Below the pieces are notes generated by a model. That model did no database searches. It was not told the origin of the DNA and worked only from the letters and a program-made list of their open reading frames with translations. Below are positions 47,401 to 58,949 of a stretch of 64,000 nt of DNA, one piece after another; position 1 is the first letter of the stretch, and every line of letters starts with the position of its first letter. Source of the stretch: Chrysoperla carnea (taxonomy: Eukaryota; Arthropoda; Insecta; Neuroptera; Chrysopidae); assembly GCF_905475395.1 (NCBI RefSeq), contig NC_058339.1, positions 37,891,172 to 37,955,171 on the forward strand, in the 5' to 3' direction. The translations under genes were made by a program, and so were the position numbers.

Positions 47401-49291
47401 AATTATCTTGTTTACTGATAAATCTAAGAATAATAATTGTTTCAAATTATTAAAGCATTCTTCATCGAAAGTGCTTATTAAATTATCATGTAATGAAAGA
47501 AATTTTAAATTTGTTAACGAATCAAAAATTTTATTTTCTACTCCCGTTAACTTGTTTACTGATAAATCCAAGTGTGTCAACTGATTTAAATTTACAAAAC
47601 TGTCTCCGTCTATCGATTGAATAGAATTTTCATTGAGTAAGAGAACTTTGAGATTATTTAACGAATCCAATATTTCATTTCGTATCTCCTTAATTTGATT
47701 ATTCGATAAATCTATGTAAATTAATTGATGTAAATTTGCAAAACAATTTTCTTCAAAATAATTGATTAAATTATTTTTTAAAGATAATATTTTTAAGTTT
47801 GTATTAAATATTTCGTTTGGTATAATTGCTAATTTATTGTTATTCAAATTTAATTTTTCTAAAGTAGATGGAAAAATATTTTTTGGTATTGTCTGTAAAA
47901 AATTAGAAGATAAATCTAATTCTTTTAAATTTACTAAAAAGATAAAGGAATTTGATTGTAAATTTAGTAGACGATTTCCTTTCAAATTCAGATATTCTAT
48001 ATTATTTGTTTTAGGTATAAAAGTATTTTCTGGTAAAAATACAATACTTCCATTTAGTTTTATTCGATTATTAGCTAAATCCAAATATTTTAACTGTGGA
48101 ATATCTCCAATACAATTTGGTATTGTTTCTAGAAAATTATAACTTAAATTTAATTTTTGTAAATTATTTAATGATTCAAATGCATTCTTTTCAATTACTC
48201 GAATTCGATTGCTATGTAAATCTAGTTCTTCCAATGCATGTAAACCTAAAAATATGTAATTTTGAAGAGTTTCAATTGATGAATTTTGTAGAAATAATTT
48301 TTTTAATTGAATTAAGCCATTCAGTGATTTTTGTTCGATATATGTTAAAAAAACATTGTGTATTAGATATAATTCATTTAATTTTACGAGGTTTTTAAAT
48401 GAATTTTCTTCAATTCTTGCAATATTTGTGTCCTGTATCCTTAATGACTGTAAAGATGGTAATTTAATCGCTTCTGATCGTAAGAATGTTTCAAGTTTTC
48501 CATGGTAATTCAGTTGATTTACCGTACTCTGAGAAAAATATAAAATAAAATAATTTTTAATATTTGAGAAGAGTTTAAGTTTTTTAATTCAAGCAAAATT
48601 GATTACAAATAATATGAATAGCTTGTTCAAGCATACAAAAAGCAGATATTTTTTCCTCATTTTTCATTATGCTTTAATAGGGGATCGGACTAAATTTTTT
48701 TTATCACTTTAATTGAAGAGTTCTTATTTCAACAATATAAGAGTGAAATTGGTTTTTAAAAATCTTTGCTAGTACCTATGCAAGATATGAACGCTTTAAA
48801 AATTCCTTATTAAACAAAGAGGAAGATATCCACTAGTGACGTCATACGTGGGTATTGCCATATAGAGATTACATACAAAACTTTGTTTTGCTAAAAAGAG
48901 ATGGTCAACCTTTGAATGCAATCTTTGATTGCTTATAACTTCTTCGTTCTTAATCAATTTTAATTTCACTTTCAAATTTTGTCATGGTATCAAATCTAGT
49001 TTAACATTTTTTTTGGGTAAAATGGCCAATTCGACATCAGGATTATCTTCCATTGAGTTTTAGTGGACATAAAACGTATTTACTCGTTGATTTGTGTTTT
49101 TATGTTTTTTAGTAAATTTTAGTTAATAAAACAATACTTACCCGGATAGATGTAGATAGCGCATTAATTTCAGTTAAATTTGATGAAACATCACATTTTA
49201 CTATTTGTTTATTAACATTGCAAAAGCCATGAACTTTATAATAATTATTAAAACTAATTAATAAAAATAATATAAAAAAATTAATATGCAT
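44410..49291 (-). CDS. Secreted leucine-rich-repeat protein, gene 1 of cluster
   Basis: Two exons: 49142-49291 (signal peptide MHINFFILFLLISFNNYY and an N-terminal cap with two Cys) and 44410-48528. They join in phase 0 (GTAAGT donor, CTCAG acceptor) to about 1422 aa. Tandem 24-residue LRRs fill most of it. From about residue 319 to 1058, two LRR types alternate in a 48-residue module: a LDLSxNKIxEIP type then a LLLxNNxIxSF type, with 16 LDLS-type units countable. An LRR-free, Asn/Phe-rich island of about 130 residues (about 1058-1186) follows, then about five more LRRs and a four-Cys C-terminal cap starting NPIQCICYF. No membrane helix or GPI-type tail follows, so it should be secreted. The ligand is unknown. 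It lacks the extra C-terminal Cys pair of its two paralogues. Confidence 0.88.
48529..49141 (-). other. Intron of LRR gene 1
   Basis: A 613-bp intron with GT/AG borders, AT-rich. It contains a GC-richer patch near 48830-48860 (gacgtcatacgtgggtat) but no coding frame. Confidence 0.75.
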
Positions 49292-49599
49292 GATTATTAA
49301 ACCAGTTTGAAAACTTATTTTAAAATTAAAGTTTTAATAAAAAATAGCCGAAGCTCACATAATTATGAATAATATAAAATTAAGAAGTAATTTCATTCTA
49401 TAGGTAGGTAGATACTTTTAAAATATCTATGAAAGGCAGTAGCGTCACAAATAAAATTTATAATTTACGGATTATTTTGTTTTATTTTTAATTATAACAT
49501 TATTCAAATGGTAATCAATACATATGGGCATATCGTTTACGTACGGTACAGTCTATCAGATATAGATGTGAATGTGCCTTTAATTTATAGTTTAGTCGT

Positions 49600-49890
49600 A
49601 AAAAATAAGATATGTGATGCATGTGTGTGTCTGTTTGTGGCATCGTAGCGTCAAAGAGTTTGAACCGATTTTGATTTTTTTAATTTTCTTTGAAAGGTAA
49701 TTTGATGGGGAGAGTTCTAAGCTATGTTTAAAGTGCGAGTTTAGGGTTCCATACCCAGAACAACTAAAAAATAGGCGATGATCCTCAAAATCGGTTCAGT
49801 TTCCAGAAGGCTTTAAGGCAAAAGGTAATTTAATGGAGAGTGTTCTTAGATACGTTTCAAAGGCGAGTTTAGGGTATCTGAAAAAATTCT
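49600..49890 (+). repeat. Dispersed repeat family F2, copy 3
   Basis: It carries the F2 blocks on the plus strand (aaggtaatttgatgg, agttctaagctatg, aagtgcgagtttagggt), with the block aaggtaattt-atgg...gcgagtttagggt present twice about 130 bp apart. It lies between LRR genes 1 and 2. Confidence 0.55.
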
Positions 49891-51251
49891 CGGGGGTTTT
49901 TTAAATTTTGTAAATTTTACTTGTGTTTAATAATTTGCAAGCGATTATTCAATATTTTATAGTTTATTATTAGATAATTATTAATAAGGAAATTTTTATT
50001 CAAAATAAGAAACATATATGATGTGACCTTGAAATTGATTGAAATCTGTATATATTTATAATAAAAACAAAAAAATTTTTGAAAATTTTTATTTTCAAAT
50101 TGTAATTAAAATGCAACAACTTTAGCTATATTTTAAGTTTAATTTATAAATTGAATAAATATTTTCTATATAAACAAATTAGGAGAAATATGCACGAATT
50201 AATTTTGATCATTTTCGATTAAGTGCTTTAAAGAAAAGAAACTAAAATCAAAGATTAAACGTTTTAGAGTCCTCCTTCGAGCCCTTTTTTAATAACATGA
50301 TTGAGGGCTAGATTTTTACTTAAAATAATTGAAACTCATGTAAAAATATGACTCTTCAAAATCATCGCTAAAACCAGGGCCGGGTGAAGAATTTAAGGAA
50401 CCCCGGGCCAAAAATCATAGGGGCTCCATGTAAGGGGATAATTTTTTTAAATTATCTTGACTTTCTGATTTTTACATTACCCTGAGTTATGTAGTTTTAC
50501 ATCAACCATTTGCTGATTGATTCTTATTAAATTTTTTGCATTTGATTGTTGGAGGGTCCCAGGACACTTTGGGACCTTGGCTGTATAAATCCAGCCCTGG
50601 CTAAAACACAAAGTCATAATATGACTTCACTACATCGATATTTGAATACCTATATCAATATACATGATCATAGCGAAATAGGATTATATGTATCATATAT
50701 TACTTAGAAATTCAAATAAAATGGGCTTGTTCAGCAGAAACAGGCGACTTAATGCATATTCGCTTTTATGCAGATGCGCAGAAACTTTTCGCGTTAAAAA
50801 TACCGTATTTATTTATGTTAAACGTAAAAGAACGGAGGCGATTGTGTCTAGTGTTTCCAATGTTTTCTCGATAGACATAGTCCCTGGTATCCTCATTAAA
50901 GTTCAACAGAAAATTGAAATTTTAAATTGAAAACAGTCTGGGGCTAAGGAGGATTTTTTTTGGTTAGATTCTATTAAACTCAACTTAGAAAAAAATTTTT
51001 AACAAATTTTATTATTTATTCAAAATAGCATAAATAGAACATTACCTAGACTATAAATAATCATTTTTTTCATTTTTAATTGTTTATAACTTTTGCAAAT
51101 TATGTGCTGAAAAACGCTTCTAACACATTTTTCTAGACATCATTCCAACGAGCAAACTTGTTGACTAAACTATCAGAGAAAAACGAACAAGTGTAAACGT
51201 ACTGCACCTCAAGAGCGTTAATAGAGAATAAAGTTAGGACGGGGTGTATTT
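49891..51251. other. Intergenic DNA between LRR genes 1 and 2
   Basis: Apart from the hAT MITE at 50375-50599 I see nothing to annotate. The plus-strand frame at 50688-50930 has no recognisable motif. Confidence 0.45.
50375..50599. mobile_element. hAT-type MITE with perfect 8-bp target duplication
   Basis: It begins CAGGGCCGGGTG and ends ATCCAGCCCTG, hAT-style inverted ends. It is flanked on both sides by gctaaaac, a perfect 8-bp target duplication. It is 225 bp long, with no coding capacity. The intact duplication suggests a fairly recent insertion. Confidence 0.9.
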
Positions 51252-54200
51252 TTAGCAAAAATCTGGATCAATACATTTTTTTGGAGATATTTTAATCATA
51301 TGGAAATAAAATTTGAATACTTCTAAATTTAAATTTGGATCTTTTACACATTTTTCCAAGTTTGTTATTGTACAAAGTGGTATTTCACCATGTCTTGATT
51401 GAGAATGAGTACCTTGTCTAATATTAAATTTTTCCAATGTTTTCAACATTTCAAAATAACATTTACATTGGATTGGATTCTTGAAAAATGTAAAATATTT
51501 TAATTGTGGAGAATTAATGAAAAATTCGTCTTCAACAAATGTTAAATTATTAAAATGTACTGTTAAACGTTCCACTGGACTATTTTTTAATGATAACGGA
51601 GATAAATAATTTAAATTATTAAAATTTAAATTAATTGATTTTAGTGATTTTAAATTTGAAAATATATAATCTGGTAATATTTTCAATTTATTTTCATATA
51701 AATCAATTTCTTCTAAGTCGAGACAATTACTAAACAAACCATTTGGTAAAGTTTCTAACAAATTAAAGCGTAAAGTTATAAATTTTAACATATTCATTGT
51801 ACGAAATGCACCGGATTCAATTTCAATTATTTTGTTCGATTTTAAATCCAGGTTTGTAACACGAACTAATGATAAAAACGAATCCTTCCCTATACGAGTT
51901 AATTCACTGAAATTTATTTTAAATGAAGTTAATTTTAAATTATTTTTTTTATTTTTTGCATCTAAAACACCTTTATCGATTGTTTGTAATTTATTTCTGC
52001 TCAAATCGAGTGTACTTAAGCTAAATAATGTTTCAAACGTTTTTGGTTGGATTGTAATTATTTCATTTCCAGTGATTACCAATGACGTTAAGTATTTAAA
52101 TTTATTAAAGGTCCCTTTCAACAAATAAATAATATTGTTATCCCCTAAATTTAAAGTTTGAAGATTTCTTAAATATTCAAAATCGTCCGAATTTAACAAT
52201 CGTATGCGATTTTTGTATAAATTTAAAACCTCTAATTTTGTTAAATTTCTGAACAGCATTTTTGATAATTCACTTAAATGATTTTCAGATAAATCTAAAA
52301 CCTTTAATTCAACCATATTCTTAAAACAATCTTCATCGAATGATTTAATTAAATTTTGGTTTATTGATAAAGTTGTTAAATTAGTTAACTTATCAAAAAC
52401 GCCGTTTGTTAATTTTGTAATATTATTTGTATTTAAAATTAATTTTTTTAACTTGGAACCAAATACACTTTCATTTTGAGGAATTGTGACCAATCCGGTA
52501 AAAGACAAATCAATTTCAATTATTGATTGAAAATTAAAGTTACGCTTTTGTAATTTTAATTTCTGATTACCACTTAAATTAATATATTCGAAAGTTGATT
52601 TCGGAAGGACCATGCATTCTACCCCATTTTTAGGTGATCTAACCAATGTAAAACTAGTTAGAAACTCTTGCGGTGAAATTTTTTCTATGTCGTTGTCATG
52701 TAAATCCAAGTGCACAATTTTAGGTGTTTTTCTAAATAATCCTGCTGGTATTTGTTGTATTTTATTATTATCTAAATATAATTCCTTTAAATTATTTAAT
52801 GACTTTAATGCATCTGGTTCAATAATGCGTATACGATTTTCTCGTAAATTCAGAATTTCTAAATCTGTAAGTCCTTCGAATATATCATTTCCTATGACTT
52901 CTATAGCACATTTAGTTATTGTTAATTCTGTTAATTGAACTAATCCGCTAAAAGTTTTTGGTTGAATTACAGAATAATATTTATTTTTTTCTAATTGTAA
53001 TTCTGTTAAATAATCTAAATTAGCAAAAGCTTCTCCCTCAATTCGTTGAATGTTTGTGTCGTGGATTTTTAGTATTTGTAATTCAGATAATTTAAACGTT
53101 TCCGCAGGTAAATTTGTATCGTTGTTTCCAGCATAATTTAATTCTGTTATCGTTTCCTAAAATAATACATTCATTTTATTATATGTCTCTCAGTTTTTTA
53201 GTTAAGTCCAAATTCAAAGATTAAAATTTAGAAGTCACCAGACCAGGCCCGTGCGCAGGAATTATCAAAGGGAAGGGTTCAAACTTTTAATCGCCATGTT
53301 AGGTCATAAAGTCAATAAAAACCAAAAATTCTTTTTTTCGAATAAGAGAACTTAATAAGGTCAAAATGTGAAATTCAGTCACTGTTTTTCAATTAGAGAA
53401 TTCTGCGAGGTACAGTTTAGCCGATTTTCAGTCATTGTCGATCTAACGTAGATATGTTTTGAGACGAAGCAAGGTTGAAAATAAGCGTTCATTCGTCAAC
53501 GTTGTCACAGACACAACTGCCAGAACACAAAGCATTTAGTAGACATTCGGAAACGCATCTTTAACCCCGCCCGGCAATGTGTTTTCGTCAAAGGTAAGCT
53601 TCCGCCTACCCAGATGTCACGGGATAAAATATTGCGATGATTCAAAATTCGAGCGTTAAGTCCGATCTCCTCGTTAAGATCCAGTTTTTCAGTTTGAAGT
53701 ACTCGACTCAAAAACAAAGTCAAAGAATGTACCTAGCTCAAAATATTTTTAAATTTAAAAAATTTTCACCGACTAGTTTTGGAGAAATCTACGAAAACAT
53801 ATTATCTATTTACTGTTTTACCATAAAATCAATGTTAAATATGTCTATTTTTGAAGGCATTTATTTATTTAAATAGTCGAACAACTCCCCCTAAAATTTT
53901 CATAATTGATTGTGACTCAGTTCAACTTGATATAAAAAAAAAACACGCTTTTTATGAAGTATTGCCTTTGTGTTCGTATATCCTTAAACATGTAGTTTTA
54001 AACTATGCAGTAGTAAAATAAATAACACAATTTTTTTTAGTCCAACTTGGCCGACATACTTATCAAGTGAGTGAAGATTTTAAAAGTGAAATGTAAATTA
54101 TGATAATTTTTATTGAATAGTTACCCGTATTGTTGAGGATAAGTTATTGACTTCATTAAGGTTTGATGTTTTATCACATTCGACTTCTTGTCCATGAACT

Positions 54201-54268
54201 TCACAATATGCAATTACATAATTACAATTATTTAAACATAAAATCAACAACAATAATAGAAAAATCAT
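51252..54268 (-). CDS. Secreted leucine-rich-repeat protein, gene 2 of cluster
   Basis: Exon 1 (54125-54268) encodes the signal peptide MIFLLLLLILCLNNCNYVIA and a cap with the Cys pair CEVHGQEVEC. Exon 2 (51252-53156) is open for 635 codons. The phase-0 junction falls after SSTIR, as in genes 1 and 3. The total is about 682 aa. The start was placed at the ATG before the hydrophobic run; an upstream in-frame TTG is not used. About 20 LRRs run through exon 2 (for example LKVLDLSENHLSEL), broken near residues 230-260 by a looser stretch, and end in a four-Cys cap (NPIQCKCYFEML ... CTITNLEKC). A short tail adds two more Cys (KKCIDPDFC). No membrane helix is seen, so it should be secreted. It is closest to gene 3. 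The intron carries an old hAT fragment. Confidence 0.9.
53244..53740 (-). mobile_element. hAT transposon remnant (ZMYM1/DUF4371 type), copy 2
   Basis: It lies in the intron of LRR gene 2. The minus-strand translation shows the hAT dimerisation block (VTTLTNERLFSTLLRLKTYL) at about 53440-53520, and an upstream part related to copy 1 (SRVLQTEKLDLNEEI at about 53670-53715), with the stretch between them mostly deleted. The 3' terminus CAGGCCCGTGCGCAGG at 53244 matches that of copy 1. The 5' end is missing, and stops interrupt the frame. Confidence 0.75.
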
Positions 54269-55272
54269 TATTAAATCTTTTATTAAAATAAATTTGATCA
54301 ATTTTTATTTGCATGCTTTTTTTAACCAAAACAGACAATTTTTTATATTGCCACAATTTTTTGTTTCATGTTTAAAAACTGGTATTTTGATGAACTGTGA
54401 CGTTTCATATCAGTTCAAAGTATAAATATATTTTTATTGATAGCTAGCACGTACATATTTCATTTAACTCAAATTTTGCCTGCAGGATTGGAAAAGTGAG
54501 ATAGGGATGGTTTAATTTCAGATGTACAAATTTTTTTTATCAATTTGATTCGAAGTTAAGGGAAAACTGTAAGTACTCTTTTGAATTACAATGTAGGCAT
54601 TGACGTTCTTACAATGTTAAATATGTAAAATTTCATTAATCTCGGAATATAATTTACAGGGTGTCCCAAAAGCCCTCAGCAACTCTCTTCTTCTAGGTCA
54701 CGTACAGAAACAAAGTCAATTAAAGGTCAACTCGTTTTCGTTACAGGTAAGCAATTATAGGTCTATACCAAAGTACTGGAAACTTTCGTATGGCTGTGCA
54801 AAATTCATATATGGTTGTGTAGTACTCCCATAACTTAATAAGAGAATGTATCTGTAAAAAGCTCATTGTTTTATTTTAAACTATATACCTGTTATTTAAA
54901 AATATAGATACCATTTTTAAAGCATCTCGTTAGCCATTATAATATATTTAGTAAGAAGAATTTTTATGGATGTTCTTATGTATAAGACAAAGAAAGACTC
55001 TTCAGACATTTTATTGTGTGTAATACGTGTGTAATCTTATCATTTGATTTAGATAGGAGTCGCATCACACACAGTAAATTGTCTGAATTGACTGGAAAAA
55101 CATCCTGTATCACTATCAATCTCTAAAGGTATCCCTCAAAGTTTTACTCAAAGTGTCCCTTGAACTTTAGCCTATCGTGGTCCTACTGGATACAGAATGA
55201 ACCGGAAACAATTTACCTTAGAGTACCTACATAGCTATAGAGTTTAATTTTTACAAAAACGCGTTCTTTGTA
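54269..55272. other. Intergenic DNA between LRR genes 2 and 3
   Basis: No gene is seen. At 54655 a block (acagggtgtcccaaaag) resembles the end of a mobile element, but no partner end was found. Confidence 0.4.
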
Positions 55273-58229
55273 TTATGCGCAGTATTTATTCCAGTTTAAA
55301 TTGACATCACATTGTCTTGGTCCAATTTTAATCATATGAAAAAATAATTTGAATACATCTAAATTTAAATTTGGGTCTTGCACACATGTATCCAAGTTTG
55401 TAACTGTACAAACTGGTATAGCACCATATACTGAATCACGTTGAAAACCATGCTCAATATTTAATTTTTCCAAAGTATTCAACATTTCAAAATAACAATT
55501 ACATTGAATTGGATTCTTAAAAAATACAAATTTTTTCAATTGTGGAGCATTCATAAAAAATTCATCTTCAACAAATGTCACATTATTAAAAAATATTTCG
55601 AAACGCTCCAACGAATTACAATCTTTAACAGCTAGCGGTGATATATAATTTAAATTATTAAAGTTTAAATTAATTGATTTTAGCGATTTTAAATTTGAAA
55701 AAATATAGTCCGGTAATATTTTTAATTTATTTGAATATAAATCAATTTCCTCTAAATCCTGGCAATTACTAAACAATCCATTTGGTAAAATTTCTATCAA
55801 ATTTTCACGCAATATTAAAAATTTTAACTTATTCATTGTACGAAAAGCTCCAGCTTCGATTTCGATTATTTTATTTTTCCATAAATCAAGTTTCGTAACA
55901 CGAACTAATGATAAAAACGAATCATTTTCTATTCGAGTTAATTCACCATAATTTATTTTAAATGAAGTTAATTTTGAATAATTATTTTTATTCCTCGCAT
56001 CCAAAACACCAGGATCGATTGTTTGTAATTTTGTTCGGCTCAAATCAAGTGTAGTTAAACTAAATAGATTCTCAAAAGTTTTTGCTTGAATTAAAGCAAT
56101 TTCATTTCCAGTAATATCCAATGATGTTAAATATTTAAAATTACTAAACGTCCCTTTTAGTAAATAAGTAATATTATTATCTGCTAAATTCAAGGTTTTA
56201 AGATTTCTTAAATATTGAAAATCATCAAAATTTAACGATCTTATTCGATTTTTATTTAAATATAAAAATTCTAATTTTGTTAAATCTTTAAACAACATTT
56301 TTGAAATTTCGCTTAAATGATTTTCTGACAAATCCAAAACCCTTAATTCTATCATATTCTTAAAACAATCTTCATCAATTGAATTAATTAAATTTCGATT
56401 AATTGATAAATTTATTAAATTAATTAGCCTTTCAAAGATTCCGTTTGTTAAATTCGTAATGTTATTTAAATTTAAGACTAATTTTTGCAATGTAGGACTA
56501 AATATATTTTCATTTTGTGGGATTGATGTCTGGCCTGTATTTGATAAATCGAATTCAACCAAGTTTTCATTAAGGTGATTATTTTTTTTGTCAGGTTTGA
56601 ATCTTTTATTACCACTTAAATTAATGGATTGTATATTTGATGTGGGATATGAAGAGTATGCACCGTCAGTATACGATTCAACTATATGTGTAGCAAGATT
56701 TAAAGGTGGAATTTTTTCAATATCATTGTTATGCAAATCTAGATACACAATTTTTCGCGTTTTACCCAAAAACAATCCTGCTGGTATTTGTTGTATTTCA
56801 TTATTATTTAATATTAAATGTTTTAAATTACTTAATGAATTTAAAGCATTTGGTTCAATAACACGAATAATATTATCTGCTAAGTTTAAAGTTTCTAAAT
56901 CTCCAAGCCCTTCAAATGTATCATTTCGTATAATCTCTATTGGACATGTAGTAATTATTAATTCTGTTAATTGAAATAATCCGCCAAATGTTTTTGGTTG
57001 AATTTGAGAATAATATTTATTACTTTCTATTTTTAAATGTGTTAAGTAATCTAGATTTGAGAATGCTTCTCCTTCAATTTCTTGAATATTTGTACCGTAG
57101 ATGACTAATACTTGCAATTCGGCAAATTTAAACGATTCCAGTGGTAATTTTGTGTCATTCCTTCCACCATATTTTAGTTTTGTTATTGAATCCTAAAAAA
57201 TAAAAATGTATTAAATAATTATTTTGAAAGTTCATAAAAAATACACACACCAAAGTATTAAAGGAAAAATTTGTTTCCAAAAAGGAAATTTTTTAAACAC
57301 AAAATTTCAAACAGTCGTATCTCTACGAAAAATCATCGAATTTGGAACTGCGATAGCTCATTTGAAGACTGATACTTTCTAGTTTTGGAATCTATTGCTG
57401 AAAATTTTTTATTACATCTTGCCTCTTTGAAATTTTGTTAGAACCACTCGAAAGCTTGTTTTTTTTTTCTTGAAAATGAGCTATAAAAAATTTCCATGGA
57501 AGCTTTTTGGACCAAAATATACGCTTTCCAAGCAAAATTGACACTTACTTATAGATTTAAAATCCTGTATCTTTTGAAATTATCATCGCACTGAAATTTT
57601 TTTCATTCCAAAACTTAAAGTATTTTTTTTAAGCCTTGGATATTGTTTTGTAAAGACTTTTATCATTCCTCCGCCTTTTCGTCAAAAAACAGAATTGTTC
57701 CATGTTTTAATCGCAAACATGGAACAATAAATGAAACTTCCTTGACATTAACCCAACCTACCTACCAATTCTTCAACCTTGTATCTTAATTTTGAAGGTC
57801 TGTAGAGATGAGCAAATCGAAGCATCTTAGAAAGCATCGAAGAATACTGTTCCTGGGAATCTCCCTTTTATAACATCCTTCTATATAGGCCTATATACCC
57901 GGTACAGTAATCGTAAAATAGCAGAAGGTATAGGATATATTTCGTACCTACATCAGAAATCCTCAATAAACCGTGTTTTAGAGGTCATGAAACGGATTTA
58001 TTACACACACATCTCACCTTTGACTGTATCGACGGAGCATAAATCCTCTATCTATATTTTTGGGGAAAATGACTAACATTCTTACCCGTATTGTTGAGGA
58101 TAAGTTGTTCACTTCATTAAGATTTGATTCAGAATCACATTCAACTTCTTGTCCATCAACTTCACAATTTGCAATCACATAAATACAATTATTTAAACAT
58201 AAAATTAACTACAATAATAGATAAAACAT
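55273..58229 (-). CDS. Leucine-rich-repeat protein, gene 3 of cluster; signal exon has a stop
   Basis: Exon 2 (55273-57192) is open for 640 codons and aligns with gene 2 throughout: the same LRR order, the four-Cys cap (NPIQCNCYFEML ... CTVTNLDTC) and a Cys-containing tail. Exon 1 is recognisable at 58086-58229, the same 144-nt length as in gene 2, and has a good donor after SSTIR. Its reading is MFYLLL, then TAG (58209-58211), then LILCLNNC. The TAG stands where gene 2 has a Leu codon (TTG). No in-frame ATG follows in the exon. Either the gene has recently lost its signal peptide, or it uses another first exon, or the base is a polymorphism or assembly error. The clean long exon argues that any loss is recent. 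If made, the product would be a secreted LRR protein of about 687 aa. Confidence 0.75.
57193..58085 (-). other. Intron of LRR gene 3
   Basis: An 893-bp interval between the exon 2 acceptor and the exon 1 donor, AT-rich with no coding frame. Unlike the gene 2 intron it has no recognisable hAT fragment. Confidence 0.65.
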
Positions 58230-58551
58230 TATTAAATATTTTTTAATAAAATTTGTTTAAAAGTTGTCCTCATACTATGTACTAAAACATTTTTTACGTT
58301 CTTAAGGAAAAAAAGCAAAATAAAAAGATTTAGAAACTACTTAACTAAGACCAGCAATTACGTAAGACTAGCAGTTACCCGTCTGATTTGCTCGATAATT
58401 TCAATTTTAAAATTAAGGACTGCCGCATTATAGGCTTCATCTTTCTTGTCTTCCAAACATTTTTTATAATGGTAATGAAAAACATGCAAGATACAGACTA
58501 CCCCACGCTATAGCCTTCAACTCCCTTCTCCCCTCCATAACTGTCGAAATA

Positions 58552-58949
58552 CAGTCAAACCTAAGACGGTGAGAACTGGATAAGTGAGAAAACTCTATGA
58601 GAGTAATAGCCAGGACTCGTCATTTTAAGCTCCCAAAACCTCTATTAACGAGAAACAGAAACCTCTGTAAGAGAGAGTCGTTGTTCCCTCATGGACCTCC
58701 GTAAGTGAGACTGCTACTTATCTATACCTCTATAAGTCGAGGTTTATTTATCTATATTATTTAAGAGAAACTATAGCTTCAATTTTACTAAATTCGCACT
58801 TGCTGTGACTTCTTATTTCTGCGTACCTCTATAAGAGAGAAACGCTACCCATATACCTGCATTAGCGAGAAACTTGGGTTAGTGAGAAACCTCTATAAGT
58901 GAGAATGAAATTGTGCTCCCTTGAACTTTCGCTTAACCAGGTTTGACTG
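58552..58949. mobile_element. pogo/Tigger-like MITE with internal repeats
   Basis: It is flanked by TA on both sides. The ends are perfect inverted repeats (CAGTCAAACCT / AGGTTTGACTG). Inside, the phrase acctctataag-gaga recurs at least six times with variation, forming a degenerate tandem array. It has no coding capacity. Confidence 0.8.

Noticed and set aside
45287-48398. Plus-strand open frames antisense to LRR gene 1
   Set aside because: They are mirror frames of the regular LRR codons; the repeated composition keeps several frames open. The minus-strand reading has a signal peptide, LRRs and a cap.
58381-58470. Further LRR relic beyond gene 3
   Set aside because: I looked for a fourth signal-peptide exon or LRR codons upstream of 58229 and saw none.
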